64,000 bases of DNA, from the NCBI GenBank assembly GCA_033060915.1, contig CM065399.1:13312001-13376000 (forward strand), written 5' to 3'. Numbering within the stretch: the stretch's first letter is position 1; each line of letters starts with the position of its first letter. Both the position numbers and the translations under genes were made by a program. This DNA comes from Euryodendron excelsum. Lineage: Eukaryota > Streptophyta > Magnoliopsida > Ericales > Pentaphylacaceae. Below the pieces are notes generated by a model. The model saw nothing but the letters and a program-made list of their open reading frames with translations, ran no database searches and was not told the DNA's origin. Of the stretch, positions 33,218-46,200 are shown piece by piece.

Positions 33218-34508
33218 TGACGTGATCCCGCAAGTGTATAGTATCGCTATGTAGTCTTGTCGGTAGTACCGGATCGTTCTTCCCATGGGATTAAACCAAT
33301 TATAGATATGGACACTCGACTCACAATGGTTGAATCTCAAATCGGATTGCAAATATGATAGAATTAAATCTAAGTGAAATGAAATAAAACCAAAAATCTT
33401 TTGGGTTTTGAGTTGTGATTATAATCTAGTTCTCTAAATAAGACTATGATCTATTAAATGTTAATTGACAATAAAAGGAAGTACTAAAGTGATTTGGGAA
33501 AAGATTGAGTTTAATTGATTCAAACACCCAAAGAATTCTAAGTTGTCATTGAAAGTTTATAACTCAAATTGTTAAGCCACAATCAATGGTAGCAATTTGG
33601 AGGATTTGTCGTTGAAAAATAAATGGATTCAACTTCAATTGATGGTTTGATGCATTATCAAAATGAGAGACCTACATTAATACCATTGACTTGATCAATT
33701 GCCAATCACAATTGCTAAATTGTGACTTGTAATTGTCAAGCATACTTACTAACATAAGTGTTTTAAGAGATCCAACCATCAACTAAGAAGAATTATCAAT
33801 CTGAAATGGTGAAACATTAAAATCATGGGATACTTTCACTGAAGCTTTGAATTTCTCAAGTGTTCTTCACAATTGAACCCAATTAGAAAGTTAGCTACTC
33901 ATCTCTATTATAAATCTTCACAATTAAATTGACTTAATGAAAAACAATTGAAATTGAACAAGAAAGAAATAGACAATTCTATTGAAATCAACTCTAGAAT
34001 TCAATTACAAGGAATGTAAAAAGATATTCTAGGTAATCTTAACTATTACAATAATAGAAAAGTGCTTTCTCAAAGCAGAAAATCGTACAAAACTGAAAAA
34101 TGCTCAACAAATCCCCAAATTCCTGCACAAATCTATATTTAAACTAGTAAAAATAAAATAGGGACTAGGAGGATCGTACGTAAGTATGGTCTAACCATCG
34201 TATATACGGCTGGGCTTATTGTACTTGTGGTCTTCGTACGGTACCCAATACTCTGATTGTAGCTCTCTAAAGTTTGAAAAATGTTTGCAAGCGTACGTAT
34301 GGTGTACAGTACTGTGCGTACGGTCAAGAGAAAGTTTGCCCAATTTGAAGCTCTACTTCTCCTTCTCCTTCTTTCAACTCATAACTTGCAAATCAGACAT
34401 AAAAACTTATTAGAGACAATATGATACTAACATAAAACATATGTATAATCTAAATGGATTAGTAAGGGCTATTTAAGGACTTTGAATTACATTTTTGGAG
34501 TGTAATCC
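33218..34508 (-). repeat. 5' LTR of Athila-type element (1291 bp)
   Basis: Direct repeat of 21380-22654. It starts tgacgtgatcccg and ends near ggagtgtaatcc; the terminal A is changed. A TATA-like tttaaatatag lies on the minus strand near 34134-34145. The 16-bp cgtacg palindrome of the 3' LTR is broken here by changes at about 34175-34190. Confidence 0.88.
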
Positions 34509-35473
34509 TGAGTGCTTGAGAGACTTTTAAAGAAATATCCAATCAAATTTTTTCATGTGGTATTTTTCCTTAAAAGTTTCTCCACTACTCCACAAACTCA
34601 AGTTACTGACATATTCACATATCACATGTCACAATTTAATAGAGATTACCACTGAGTACTCGGTATTACTTGATTATTAAACTTTTTTCCCTCTCTATCT
34701 ATCTTTCTATATTTTTTTCCCCTCTCTATTGGGGCATCACAATGGTTCTTGATGTAAAAATGTTTAGGACTCTTTCATTACAATGCATTCATCAGATATC
34801 ACTTAAAAGGAAAAGAAAAATAAGCCCAAAGATATTGCTAATCGATTGAAACGGAACCCATAACATTGCTCACAATCTAAAGAACAAACACATTATCTAT
34901 AAAGTAATCGGTTGATAATTAGAAATCGGAAGTTAATCAAACACAGCAAAAGTCAATTTGGCTTTGGTGGGTGACTGAAGGGAAAACAACATTATAAGCT
35001 AAAACAACAAGATCAGAAAATGAAAATTATTTATTGATTGACATTGCCATTAAAATTGACAAAAAGTAGTAAAAAGAAACATTCCCATTAACTCAAAAAG
35101 AGATAAATCCACATCTATTAATCCATCAGCTTGAATTTTTACAGCATAGAATATGCATATCCTGAGCTGTATTATTCTGTTTTAGCCTTTTTCTTTGTCT
35201 TTGTTATAGGGACAGGTTTGGCCCAAAACATATTCTGTAATTTGTCTTCCTCTACTTTTGTTTATCCAGTATGATTGAAGTACTTATTATTCTGAAAATA
35301 TATATAGAAAACAAAATTTCCTTAGAAAGTCTATTAGGAGCTATTTTGCTTCCTAACACACACACACACACAGCTGGTAAAGGAAAAGAGGTTTTCAACT
35401 TTCTTATCTTCCATGGTTTTCAAAAAAATAATTAATTAAAATAACTAAAAATATTTTAGGCAAACATAAAATG
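34509..35473. other. Intergenic, no gene seen
   Basis: AT-rich sequence with a short (CA)n-like run near 35358-35374. No conserved reading frame on either strand. Confidence 0.6.
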
Positions 35474-35476
35474 TAA

Positions 35477-35848
35477 GGCCTGTTTGGAATCGGTTCCGGT
35501 TCCGGTTCCGTTTTCGTTTTTTGTGTTCTCGGAACCAAAAAATTTAAGAACAACTCGTTTTTCTTGTTCTCAGAAACAAAAAAATGAGACAATCGAAAAC
35601 ACTATCGTTTTCATATCGTTCTCATTTTCGTATAAAAATGGTTTCGGAAACTCAGAAAACATCTTTTTAATGATTCCTGAAACTGGGTTGTTTTTTGAAA
35701 AATTTTTCGAAAACAAGTTCTGAAACCAATTTACCAAACGCGGTTTCGACGGAAACAGTTTTCGGAACCAATCTGCCAAACACGGTTTCGTCGAATTTCA
35801 GAAAACAAAAACAGAAAACTGAAACCGGAACCGATTCCAAACAGGGCC
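35477..35848. mobile_element. Tourist-like MITE (372 bp) with TAA duplication
   Basis: Left end ggcctgtttggaatcggttc. Right end in reverse complement ggccctgtttggaatcggtt, differing by one inserted C. Flanked by TAA on both sides (35474-35476 and 35849-35851). The 3-bp TAA duplication and GGCCTGTTTGG terminus fit PIF/Harbinger Tourist-type MITEs. The interior holds loose inverted and direct ggttccggttccg and ttttcgtttt units but no transposase. Confidence 0.85.
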
Positions 35849-35851
35849 TAA

Positions 35852-36046
35852 GCTTCCATGATGATCAAGGTGTTGTATTTCAGTTCCCTAATTGTGTAAA
35901 GTAGTTTTGCACTATTAGTGCATTAAAATTAAATTCTTATGTTTATTACAAAACTTAAAAAAAATCCTTGAGGAACTAATTACTAAAAGGTGTTAAGGTG
36001 AGGCAAAATCATAAGCTGAAGAATGAAAATAATTTCTGAATCTACT
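35852..36046. other. Short spacer
   Basis: AT-rich, nothing recognised. Confidence 0.5.
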
Positions 36047-36991
36047 AATTTGTATAAAGGTTTTTAATTCAAAATATTTGTATATCTAAAACTATAGATA
36101 AACTTTTCGAGGAGTTTAGATAAAATTTCTCGATAAAGAGAGTAATTAAAAGAATAATATAAAAAAGGATAAGTTAAGGCAAGATCCTGGATTCCAAGTA
36201 AATATGACATTCCGAAGTAGGCAAATTATATTGAAATAGACCAATGGCTTTGCAACACATTATTACACCTAAGAAAATTATGAAAAAGTTTACAATTTTC
36301 CCTTTTCATCTGCTAGTAACATGACATATGTGATTCTAATAATTTAAAATTTTATAAAAATAAAACCTGGCCTCATAACCAATAATAATAACAAGATTAG
36401 TATATATCTATTATATTTGTCAATCTAAAAAGAAAAATCAAAGGGGTTTAAATAGGAAATGCAATATTTTTTAATTTTAGAAAACAACTTTCTAAAATTA
36501 TAGTAGAAAAGTTTTATGAAATTAAAAATAACAAGATTACCCGAGTTTTAGTAAAGATTTATTAATTTGTGAATACAAGGTAAAAGTTTCTAGATCTTAT
36601 GGTTACACTAATATTGTTATGACACATGAAATATTAGTGATTTAAAATTTTAACAATTAAGAAAATTAAATTAAATTTTTTTAACGTTAAAGACCTAACA
36701 ACTAATGTTTCAATTAGATAGTATAGACATGTATATAAAGAAAATATTGCCCTTATAGTTTGATACTTCTCTAGGAAAAACAAATACAACCAATAATTTG
36801 TGACATGAAGGCTACAATCAAAAGATCTGTAGATCAACCTTTCCAACCTCTATAGATTTAATCCAGAGGTATTTAACTCCTCTCCATTTAAGGGTTAGTG
36901 GAAGATCTTCCATGTACTTATGTGAAAATAATGCTTCCCAAATTAAAGCATTCAATTTTAAATAAAACAAAAACATATTGAAACAAATGAC

Positions 36992-37032
<41 letters not shown>

Positions 37033-38465
37033 GGATTTTTATTAGTTTTTTTTGTTAACTTAAGTAAGCCATAAAATTGGAATAAGGTTTTGAAGCACAA
37101 AAAAGCAAAATAACTTGTTTGTAATATATGTTACTAGACCCAATATGCTATGAATTAACATGCATTTTCTTTGGCTACAGACTATCCAAGCCTTCCACAA
37201 ACTACTCTCTCAAGTTCGTGTAGGACGACTGTTCACGCGAATTATAAAATTTGTATAAAGGTTTTTAATTTAAAATATTTGTATACCTAAAACTATAAAT
37301 AAACTTTTCAAGGAGTTTAAATAAAATTTCTCGATAAAGAGAGTAATTAATAAAATAATAAAAAAAAGGATAAGTTAAGGCAAGATATTGGGTTCCAAAT
37401 AAATATGATTTTACAAATTAGGCAAATTTTATTGAAATGGACCAATGACTTTGCAACCCATTATTACACCTAAGAAAATTATGTAAAAGTTTACAAATTT
37501 CGTTTTTCATCTGGTAGTATCATGACATATGTAATTCTAATAACTTAAAATTTTATAAAAATAAGAAAAACCTGGCCTCATAACCAATAATAATATATAC
37601 TATATATTTATTATATTTGTCAGTCTAAAAAGAAAAATCAAAGGGATTTAAATAGGAAATGCAATATTTTTTAATTTTAGAAAAAAAAACTTTCTAAAAT
37701 TATAGTAGAAAAGTTTTAGCAAATTTAAAATAAGAATTCTAATTTTTTAAAATTTTAGATAAAACTTTTCAAAATAACAAGAGATTACCCAAGTTTTAGT
37801 AAAGATTTATTAAGTTGTGAATACAAGGTAAAAGTTTCTAGATCTCATCTTTACTCATGTAATATTAGTGATTTAAAAATTTAAACAATTAAGAAAATCA
37901 AATAAAAAATTTCCACCATCAAAGACCTAACAACTAATGTCTCAATTATATAGTATAGACAGGTATATAAAGAAAATCTTGCCAGAATAGTTTGATACTT
38001 CTCCATGAAAAACAAAAGCAACCAATAATTTGTGACATAAAGGCTACAATTAAAAGACCTGTGTAGATCAACCTTTCCAACCTCTATAGATTTAATCCAG
38101 GGGAATTTAACTCCTCTCCATTTAAGGGTTACTGGAAGATCTTCCATGTACTTATGTGAAAATAATGCTTCCCAAATTAAAGCAATCAATTTTAAATAAA
38201 ACAAAAACATATTGAAAAAAATGACGGCTCTCTCTCTCTCTCTCTAGGATTTTTATTATTATTCTTTTTTGTTAACTTAAGTAAGCCATAAAATTGGAAT
38301 AAGGTTTTGATGCACAAAGAAGCAAAATAACTTGTTTGGAATATATGTTATTAAACCCTATATGCCATGAATCAATATGCATTTTTTTTTTTGGCTACAG
38401 ACTATCGAAGCCTTCCACAAACTACTCTCTCAAACTCATGCAGGACGACTGTTCACATGAATTAT
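36047..38465. repeat. 1.2-kb tandem duplication (two diverged copies)
   Basis: Copy 1 is 36047-37245, copy 2 37248-38465. Both begin aatttgtataaaggttttta and end ctgttcac-gaattat. Both carry a CT microsatellite (36995-37026; 38227-38246). The copies differ by many substitutions and small indels. Copy 2 has a 109-codon minus-strand frame (38210-37881) including YMEDLPVTLKWRGVKFPWIK; copy 1 matches the middle of it but is broken. I do not recognise this peptide, and it may be a shadow reading of non-coding DNA. Confidence 0.9.
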
Positions 38466-40026
38466 GTAAGCTTCATACATAATAGAAATGATTGTTGGCT
38501 ACAGGGAGTAAGGAGTGGAATCGAGTTTGAGAAAGGTTAACATGAGAGCCAGCTCATTCCAATGCACAAAAACAAAAAAGTCAATCGACCACTGGGCCAC
38601 CCTCTGTGGTTAAATAACAGAGTTACAAAATGAAAACTATTTATTTGCTTTTGGCCCAACACATTAAGAATGTTTATTCTAGCTTTCATTTCTAGAATTA
38701 ATTCCTTCGTTGAAGATGAAAATAAGAAAGAAAAAAAAAAGAAAAGTAATTCCGAGAGAGAGGAATGAACAAGAGAAAGATATTAAGAGTTAAAAGGAGA
38801 AAAATATGATTTTAAAAAAATTGAAAAAATAAACAAAACAAGAATTACGTAGCGCATAGCATACTGGGGAGAGAAATGATGTGAGTGAATTCGGGTTTGT
38901 AAATCTTGCTTACGGTAGAAGGGGGCGAGTTAACTGAGTTTATTAAAAACTACCCAAAGGAGAAGAGCACATTAGTTATTTTACATTTACCCAAACAAAT
39001 AAATGGTACTGGTACTATTAATAACACCTCCATGGTATTAAACAATACCCCCTCTACAGTGCATTATTATTATGGACGGAACAATTAGACCAGATCTTAT
39101 TAGCAATCTAAACAAGATACAAAACTTTAATGCAAAACTAAGGTCCTATCCCACCAATTTATTACCCAAATATTATAATTTTTTTTTTATGGGTCCCAAA
39201 TATTATAAGTTTGATAAGCGCAAAATTGAACTTTTGTTTTGGGCAACTTTAAGAGATTGATATTAAAATATTGAACAAACTTACATTTATTATAATTTCC
39301 TTAATTTGGGTGCTTTTTTTTTTAAAAAAAATATTACATCCATTGTGGCACGATGGGAATAACTATAACTCCTTCCATCCTATGTCAACTCTAATGCCTC
39401 CTACTTTACGTGAAAATATTTAATGCAATGGTGATACTATGTCATTTCGCTGATGTGGTATATGATATCTTAAGTCAATTAAATCATGCCAAATACATGT
39501 GCTTTTATCTAATTACCTAAAATTAAGTAGTGATGTTCTCCAGTACTCCACTAAATGTGACATTGTGATTATGATTTCAACATGTTAATTTTACATGATT
39601 TGATTAGCTTGTGATACCTAATCAGTGAAATAATTAACATGCCATCACTATTGTATTGAATATTTTTTCCTATTTTACCTATCCCACGATACATTATTCT
39701 TGAATAGAAAGGAAGCTATTTTTCCTTTTATTAAATTTATCATTAGAATTACATATCATTATATTATATTTATATATAAATGTAGGTCATGTATTGCTGT
39801 ACGTGGTTGCTACGCATGGTTTATTTTGATTTTAATAATTTATTTTCTAATTCTTTATGTCTCTTCATAATTTATTAGGTTCTCTTCTTAATTTATGAAA
39901 TATGAATATATGTAATTAATGAATGCAATTACCTTTTTAGACCCCTTTAAAATCAACGAGAATTGTCTTCTTTTTAACTTCGTCAACTGTTACCTCAAAG
40001 TACTGGTTCATATCCTTCACTCAGTA
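38466..40026. other. Intergenic, upstream of metalloproteinase copy 2
   Basis: AT-rich DNA with no coding signal and no clear similarity to the region upstream of copy 1, except the ~25 bases directly before the ATG (cttcactcagt). Confidence 0.55.
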
Positions 40027-40947
40027 ATGGAACCCAAAGTGTCTCTCTTCTTGTCTTGCATTTTCCCCCTCTTCCAACTCATTCCTCTCTTGTCCCTCGC
40101 AAATACCACCATCTCAAAAGACGAGAAATCATCACCATTTGGCTTATCGAAGTATTTCAATGGTTGTAAGAAGGGTGACAAGGTCAATGGGCTCCAAGAA
40201 ATCAAAAAATATCTTGGAAAGTATGGTTATCTGACCTATCGCCACTATGAAAACCCCCATGATAATTATTTTGATGAGACCTTAGAGTGTGCCATCAAAA
40301 CATACCAACTCAGTTACGATCTTAACGTCACTGGAATCTTAGATTCTAATACATTGTCGCTGATGGCGATGCCTCGTTGTGGGGTGCCAGATATCATCAA
40401 TGGCACCAATTTAATGCAATTAGGCAAGTAATTGCACCATCATGTTCCAGGCACTCTCCATCTGCCTTCTTATTATGAGTTGGGGTACAGCAAATGGTCC
40501 AAGTGTAACCTCTCTTGGGGACTTCAACCCGGCACCCTTCAAGATGCCCAAAAACCAATCGCTGAAGCATTAAGCAAATGGGCCTCTGTTTCACGCTTCA
40601 AATTTGAAAACTCTAAAGACTACCCACATGCTGATCTGCAGATGAGTTTCGTAAGTCGTGATCACGGAGATAATACTCCGTTTGATGGCCCAAGGGGAGT
40701 CCTGGCCCATGCGGGAATGCCGCCCAATGGAAGGCTTCACTTTGATGCAGGCGAGAAGTGGGTTGTTGGTGCAGTGCCTGGGGCAATCGACATAGGGACC
40801 GTAGCCTTGCATGAAATTGGGCACCTTCTTGGACTTGGGCACAGCTCAGTTCCCCAAGCTATCATGTACGCGTATGTTGCTGCTGGTTCTACCAAAGGTT
40901 TGAACAAGGATGATGTTGACGGAATAAAGGCCTTATATCATTTCTAA
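40027..40947 (+). pseudogene. Matrix metalloproteinase (plant MMP, M10A), copy 2, one nonsense codon
   Basis: Paralogue of the gene at 9314. The start MEPKVSLFLSC is conserved. A signal peptide (~8-26) precedes a propeptide (GLQEIKKYLGKYGYL, DETLECAIKTYQ) and cysteine switch PRCGVPD (Cys118). Codon 135 is TAA (40429-40431), where copy 1 has Lys (AAA). The frame continues without a break through the catalytic domain: DLQMSF, FDGPRGVLAHAGMPP, zinc motif HEIGHLLGLGH (262-272), Met-turn AIMYAY (the usual Pro is Ala), and DDVDGIKALYHF. Copy 1's stop position is GAG here, so the two losses are independent. No C-terminal anchor is present. Only signal plus propeptide would be translated. Pseudogene is favoured; a base-call error needs ruling out. 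Confidence 0.88.
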
Positions 40948-42667
40948 GGAATTATTAGATAGATGAAATTTATCCCTATACTAATAATTAATGTGCTTTT
41001 CACGTTTAATGTAAACACCATACATGACTGTCAATGCAGACTATGGTTTATGCAATCAAAATTATAAAATAATGTTCCATAAAGTTATTGCTCGTCTTCA
41101 TGAATTAATTCCCTAATATGATAGTAGTAGCGGTTGCTACATATAATATATATGGGCGGTGTTATTATGCTCCTTCCTTCAGCTTGATACTATTGTGTTA
41201 TTCTTTTTCTTTGTCATTTACTTTTTCACTTTAGCTATACACTGGAAGAGACCAAATTAAAGCACGTACCTAAATTACATGCAGTCGAGAAGCCTCACCT
41301 ACGCTAGGGTCATTAAAGCCTTGGATATCTTTGCAAGCTAACCTAGCAATTAGTTAAAGTCTACCATTTTGTAATAAGCCCAAAGCTGTCTATTCCAAAA
41401 AAAATGTGACCGTTAGAATTCAAGCTAACTAAATTTGTAATAGTGACTTGCAGATTTAAACAACAGCATATAATCGCACCCTTTACCACTTAAACGATGT
41501 AGATCGCACATCTCCATTATCTAAAAGCTTTATTGATTTCTAAGGGTGAACAAGGAGGTTGAAGTATAACAGAGAGGAGGTAACTATCCTTGGGCAGAGA
41601 TCTCGCTCCCAGGAAAGGAATTCTACCTGGGCCATAGTAGTGTAATAAGCTACAAGGTAGTTTTATTAGATATTTTTTGCTATGTGAGATATGACTAAGT
41701 GTACTAAGAGGCCAGCTACGGTTTGGGCATGATGTAATAAGACCAAATAAATAATGCTTTGTTGTATAATTTGGTTTGCCAAATCAGAATCTATGGTGAC
41801 ATTTCGATTGAGCAATTTAACGACAACTTTTCCAAAGGCAAAAATCGTGAAAAGATTATCTAAGCAAGTATAGAAGAAGCTAGGAGGTTTTAATAAATGC
41901 TTGTCAACTTTCTAGGAACGAAGCAAGCAGGTTAAAGTTTAAAAAAGAGGAGCCGAGCCCAAAAAAAAAAGAAGTATAACAGAGAGGGGGAGGGGATTAT
42001 CCTCAGCCAAAGTTCTGGCTTCAAGAAGGGACTTCTAGCCATAACATTTATCTCAAATATGGACAGTGAAATTTGAAAAAAAGAGGGGGGATGGGATTAA
42101 GATTTAATGAACTGCAATCAATTTAGCCATAACATTTAACCATCAGTCGATGTAGTTTTTAAAAATGGGCTTTTGGTTTCAGCTTATGACATTTTTTACC
42201 AGCTTTTCCTAAGATCTATTAGTAAAAAGAGAGTATAGTAAGTTATTATGGACAATGGCTGCTGACAAGCGGAGGCCACAAGTCCTCATTTTTCCAGCAG
42301 GCAAAGTTAGTGAGGACTAAGAAAACGTTCAATAGAATCAGCTGCGTTAATCCAATAGCGTCGTTAACTGCATGGGTTAACAAATTTAATTTGTAGTGTA
42401 TCTAATAGTAGGCCCAAAATATTTTTAGGATACCCTTAAAATTAATCCAGTTCTCATTCTTGTATATCAATCCTGAAAGCCCCTAATTCAAAATATAGTC
42501 TGATGGGGAAGAGGTTGACTTGACAAGCTTTGAAGAATTTCAAAATATAGTCTGATGGGAAAGAGGTTGACTTGACAAGCTTTGAAGAATGAAAGCTGTC
42601 GTGGAGTTCGTGTTTTTATAGGCCATTTAAAGAGTGTGAAATCTCGTTATATATGCCTTCCTGTGGA
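40948..42667. other. Intergenic with small duplications
   Basis: The first ~130 bases match the 3' flank of metalloproteinase copy 1. Two diverged segments beginning gaagtataacagagagg (about 41562 and 41973) form a ~400-bp-spaced repeat. A ~52-bp direct duplication, aatatagtctgatgggga followed by agaggttgacttgacaagc, lies at about 42490-42590. No gene is seen. Confidence 0.6.
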
Positions 42668-43936
42668 TAGAGATGTCAATTGGCCCACCCTGCCCAACCC
42701 AAGATGTGGTTCACCGAGCTTGGGTCAAGCCAAAACAAAAAATAGAAGGCTCAAGCCCAACGCACGGTCTTATAGAGGGGCTTGAGCTTGAACTGCAACC
42801 TTGGGCCTGAGGCATTTTGATCGGGTCTTTGGGCTGTCTTTTTGGCCCAGTTTTTTTGTAATATCATATATATATATATATATAAAAGTTATATTTACCT
42901 TTATATTTTGCCTCTCTCTTATGTGGCGCTCTAAATGTTTAGATACTTTTAAAATGTCACGTCACAGGGGTAATTGATTAGATAACTATTGAATTTATTC
43001 TATAGAAGATATATATATATATATATAATAATAAGATTAGTTTTATAATATAGATAAGATACATATATATAATATCAAACTGTCAGGATTCTTTCTGAAC
43101 TTAATATCTAAAAAAAAGTTATTATAATTAAATAAAATATCATATATATATCAATATCTATTTATATTTTAAAAATACGATACGATGTATTAGTTTTGTA
43201 AGATATATATATATATATATAATATCATATTGCGAGGACTTTTTTTGAACTTAATATCTAAAAAAAATATTATTATAATTAAAATAAAATAACATATATA
43301 TATATATATATCAATAGCTATTTACATTTTAGAGATATGATATAATTGTATAATTAATTATTGTGAATTTTAGATTAATTATTTATGATTTGAACAACTC
43401 TTACTCCCGTGCATTGCATGGGTTGACACCTAGTTATGTTTTTAAAACTAATAAATTTAGTCATAAGAAATTATACACTATGATTCTATGTATTAAAAAT
43501 TTAGTTGTAAGCATATATATATATATATATAATTTCTTTGAATTTATGTAAAAAAAAACTTTATATTTACATTTATTATTATATATAATTAATAAAAATT
43601 ACTAAGGTAAATTATTTATACAATTACATTTATAAAATTAATGAACTTGCTTAAGAACAATAAATTTGAAAGGGAGGTTGTCATGGGTGCGGGTGGGAGG
43701 TGTTTAAAAGAAATAAATTTGAAAGGAAAAGAGCCGTTGGGGGGAAGGGAGAGGGAGTTTCACGGGCTCACGGCAGGGTTCGGGCTCGAGCTCTCGGGCC
43801 AAGCTAGGGCTTAGGGCTTAGGGCTTGCGGGCCTGGCTTGAACTACTAAAAAGAGGGCTCAAGCCCGCGAATAGAGTGCTCGAGCTTGGATCGAGCTAGG
43901 GTGGCCCATGGGCCTCGGACCAAATTTACATTCCTA
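42668..43936. mobile_element. hAT-type non-autonomous element (1269 bp)
   Basis: Left end TAGAGATGTCAATTGG. Right end in reverse complement TAGGAATGTAAATTTGG. The 8-bp flanks CCTGTGGA (42660-42667) and CCTGTGAA (43937-43944) match at 7 of 8. The TAGRGATGTCAAT-type terminus and 8-bp duplication are hAT features. Subterminal regions are rich in gggct/gctcgag strings. The centre holds several (TA)n runs and a ~185-bp internal duplication around gaacttaatatctaaaaaaa (43100 and 43250). No transposase ORF. Confidence 0.8.
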
Positions 43937-43944
43937 CCTGTGAA

Positions 43945-45735
43945 CTAAGACATGTAAAGGACTCAGAATTGCCCAATTAATTGTTGTTTTATTTGATGAA
44001 TTTGGCTTCTTTAACAAAGTGTCCTGATAAAAATAATCACTGCCTGTTAAAAGTACCAAGCTATTGTTTATGACTGCAATTCTCAGAAGAATGGGGTGGG
44101 TGATTTCATCTGTTGAAAAATGGGCAGTTGCATTTTGACATCCTAATTAGGTAAATTTTTAAGTGTTAGTTTGTATACATGCTCTCTGTATAAATGATGG
44201 GAAACAAGACTATATGTCGGTAGGTTTGCCAACAAAATATAATTCCATAAATTGGATTATAATGAAGACATAATGGGATACGACAAGGGACATAGCGCTG
44301 GAAATGTAACCACAGCAAATTTGTCCTTTATCTTTTTAATTTTAATTTTAATTTTTTGTTAGAGGATATTCAGATTTTCGACTGACTACATTTTTAAACT
44401 TGTGCAAGGTCACTATCTTCACAATCCATATAAATTTTATGAATCCATGAACTGCAATTGACTGCAGGAGGGCATGGATAGGAGTCAAATTTGATATCTC
44501 ATGCCGAGGATAAGTCTTTTATTTTCTTACATTTTGATGGATTCGTGGCCTATTAGCCACAACTAATTATTTGGCAGTGCAATACCTTGATGGAATTTTC
44601 CATGCTAATTGAAAGAGAATGCTATTTATCATAACATGTAAGACATTGAAGTCCTAAGAAAAGGTCGAGCAATGTAGAAAATGGGGCATGTTTTTTTTAT
44701 CTCGGCCTAGGAAACTTATTCCTGCTTCTTCTTCTTTTTTGTTCTTCTTTTTTCCTGCCCTACTGGATCACAAAGAAAAGGTGATCAATGCCACAGCGTA
44801 TAAATTGAATAGAAGTCATTTTATCACCCATATTTATACATGATCAAATCACACTAAAATCTTGTGTTAAGCATGATTTTATACAACTACCTTCTAAATT
44901 TTATTTTATTAGCCATATCAAGCTAATTCTGTCCTAGGGCCCCGCCCTCCTCTAATAAGAAGGGTTTAAGATGAAAATAAATGGATTAGAGGCAAGTTAA
45001 TTATGGAGAGGAAAGTACAACCTAAAGTGAGTTTGGGCAAGATAGAGTTTAGCTCCTCTTGTGCGAAACTGACCCTATTATATATTGAAATACCATAAAT
45101 ATTCTTATTATATTTTTAGTAATATAAAAAAAAACCCGTCATATATATAACTAAAGATTAAGTTCTTTGATATTATATTTATTCTGTGATATAATTTATT
45201 TCTTTCTCAATTTCAATTGCATTTATATTTACATAATTTATATTTTTTATTTCATAAAATTTTATTTTATTTTGGGGGTTATATGTTGGTTCAATCCGTT
45301 CAACAAGAAACCAATTTGTTTATGCGGGAAACAGAATTTTGGTGTAAACAAGTTGAGGTGAGCAAGTTTAAACTATCACAGGTTTTGGAGGCGTACGGAC
45401 ATATAGGGTAAGATTCCCCATTAGGGGTGGGGTATAGTACAGGCTAACTCGTCCCATTGTCATTTCGGTGAGATTTCCCATTAGGGATAGGGTATAGTAC
45501 AGGCTAACTCCCCCCATTGTCATTCTTAATTAGTTTTTGACCAAATTAAGTCTATTAAATCTTTAAAACCTATCTAGGGCATAAAATTTATTGACACTAA
45601 ATACCATTTGTGAAGGCAAGAGAGAATGCTTTAATTGAAAGGACAAGGATTTTCTCCAATCTAGGTTTGAGGAACTCTTCTTACTATGTGATGATGCAGT
45701 GAATTCGTACGTCCTTCCCAACCTCTGATGCGAAC
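43945..45735. other. Intergenic with a 60-bp direct repeat
   Basis: Mostly unannotatable AT-rich DNA. At 45411-45470 and 45471-45525 a 60-bp unit (agattccccattaggggtgg ... ggctaactc) is repeated once with a few changes. No gene is seen. Confidence 0.6.
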
Positions 45736-45884
45736 TGTTGGGGTGATGAATCTTTCCGCTGGGAACACTGGTGTGGTGCCTGCCAAAGATAATCTGATGC
45801 CAAAGTTAGGCTAGAAATCTAGGCAGAGTAACAGTGTTCAAGGGTTGATGTATCTCGTACGTTCTTGGAGATGATGACTGCCCT

Positions 45885-45891
45885 TTTTATA
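45885..45891 (-). promoter_or_regulatory. Minus-strand TATA box in 3' LTR of element 3
   Basis: TATAAAA on the minus strand in ctcttataaaaagggcagtc, about 150 bases from the LTR's downstream end. The position fits the element's own promoter. Confidence 0.5.
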
Positions 45892-46198
45892 AGAGTGTTG
45901 GCTTGGATCGTGGGTATCTTCATGGGAGAGCCAATCGTGCCCTTAAATTGTGCATCTACCATCATGGAGATGCATCGTGCCTTGCTATTAGACTTCATGG
46001 GCCATGCCCCCAGTCGTGGGGGAACCGTTCCAATCATGGGATCGTGGGGCTTGATCGTCAGGCGAGAATCTTGAGATGCCTTAATGGCAACGCCTGGTGT
46101 ATCGCTGGAGCTTTGCCTTTGCACGTCTGTTAGCAGGCCTGGTCTATAAGAAAGTTCGTGGACTGAGCTCATCTGGTCTGTCCATGCTCGCGCGCGGG

Positions 46199-46200
<2 letters not shown>

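Larger units (their letters stand above)
21380..34508 (-). mobile_element. Full-length Athila-type Ty3/gypsy retrotransposon
   Basis: Two LTRs (21380-22654 and 33218-34508) in direct orientation flank a 10.6-kb interior read on the minus strand. The order is primer site, gag, protease, RT, RNase H, integrase, a further ORF region and an env-position ORF. The primer site next to the 5' LTR is the TGGCGCCGTTGCCGGGGA type used by Athila (tRNA-Asp). Protease and gag match Athila motifs. LTRs differ at perhaps 6-10% of sites by eye, so the insertion is old. Flanks are ggag|TG and ..|tgag, an imperfect duplication. Stops and an integrase active-site change make it non-autonomous. Confidence 0.88.

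Noticed and set aside
21380..34508. Claim of an exact 5-bp target-site duplication for the Athila-type element
   Set aside because: Flanks (tggag before, tgagt or ctgag after) match only partly, so no exact duplication is claimed.
35404..35904. Several overlapping short frames
   Set aside because: All lie in the Tourist-like MITE and read its ggttcc/ttttcg repeats.
43800..43830. Telomere-like agggcttagggcttagggct
   Set aside because: Only three units, with an extra C; it belongs to the subterminal repeats of the hAT-type element.
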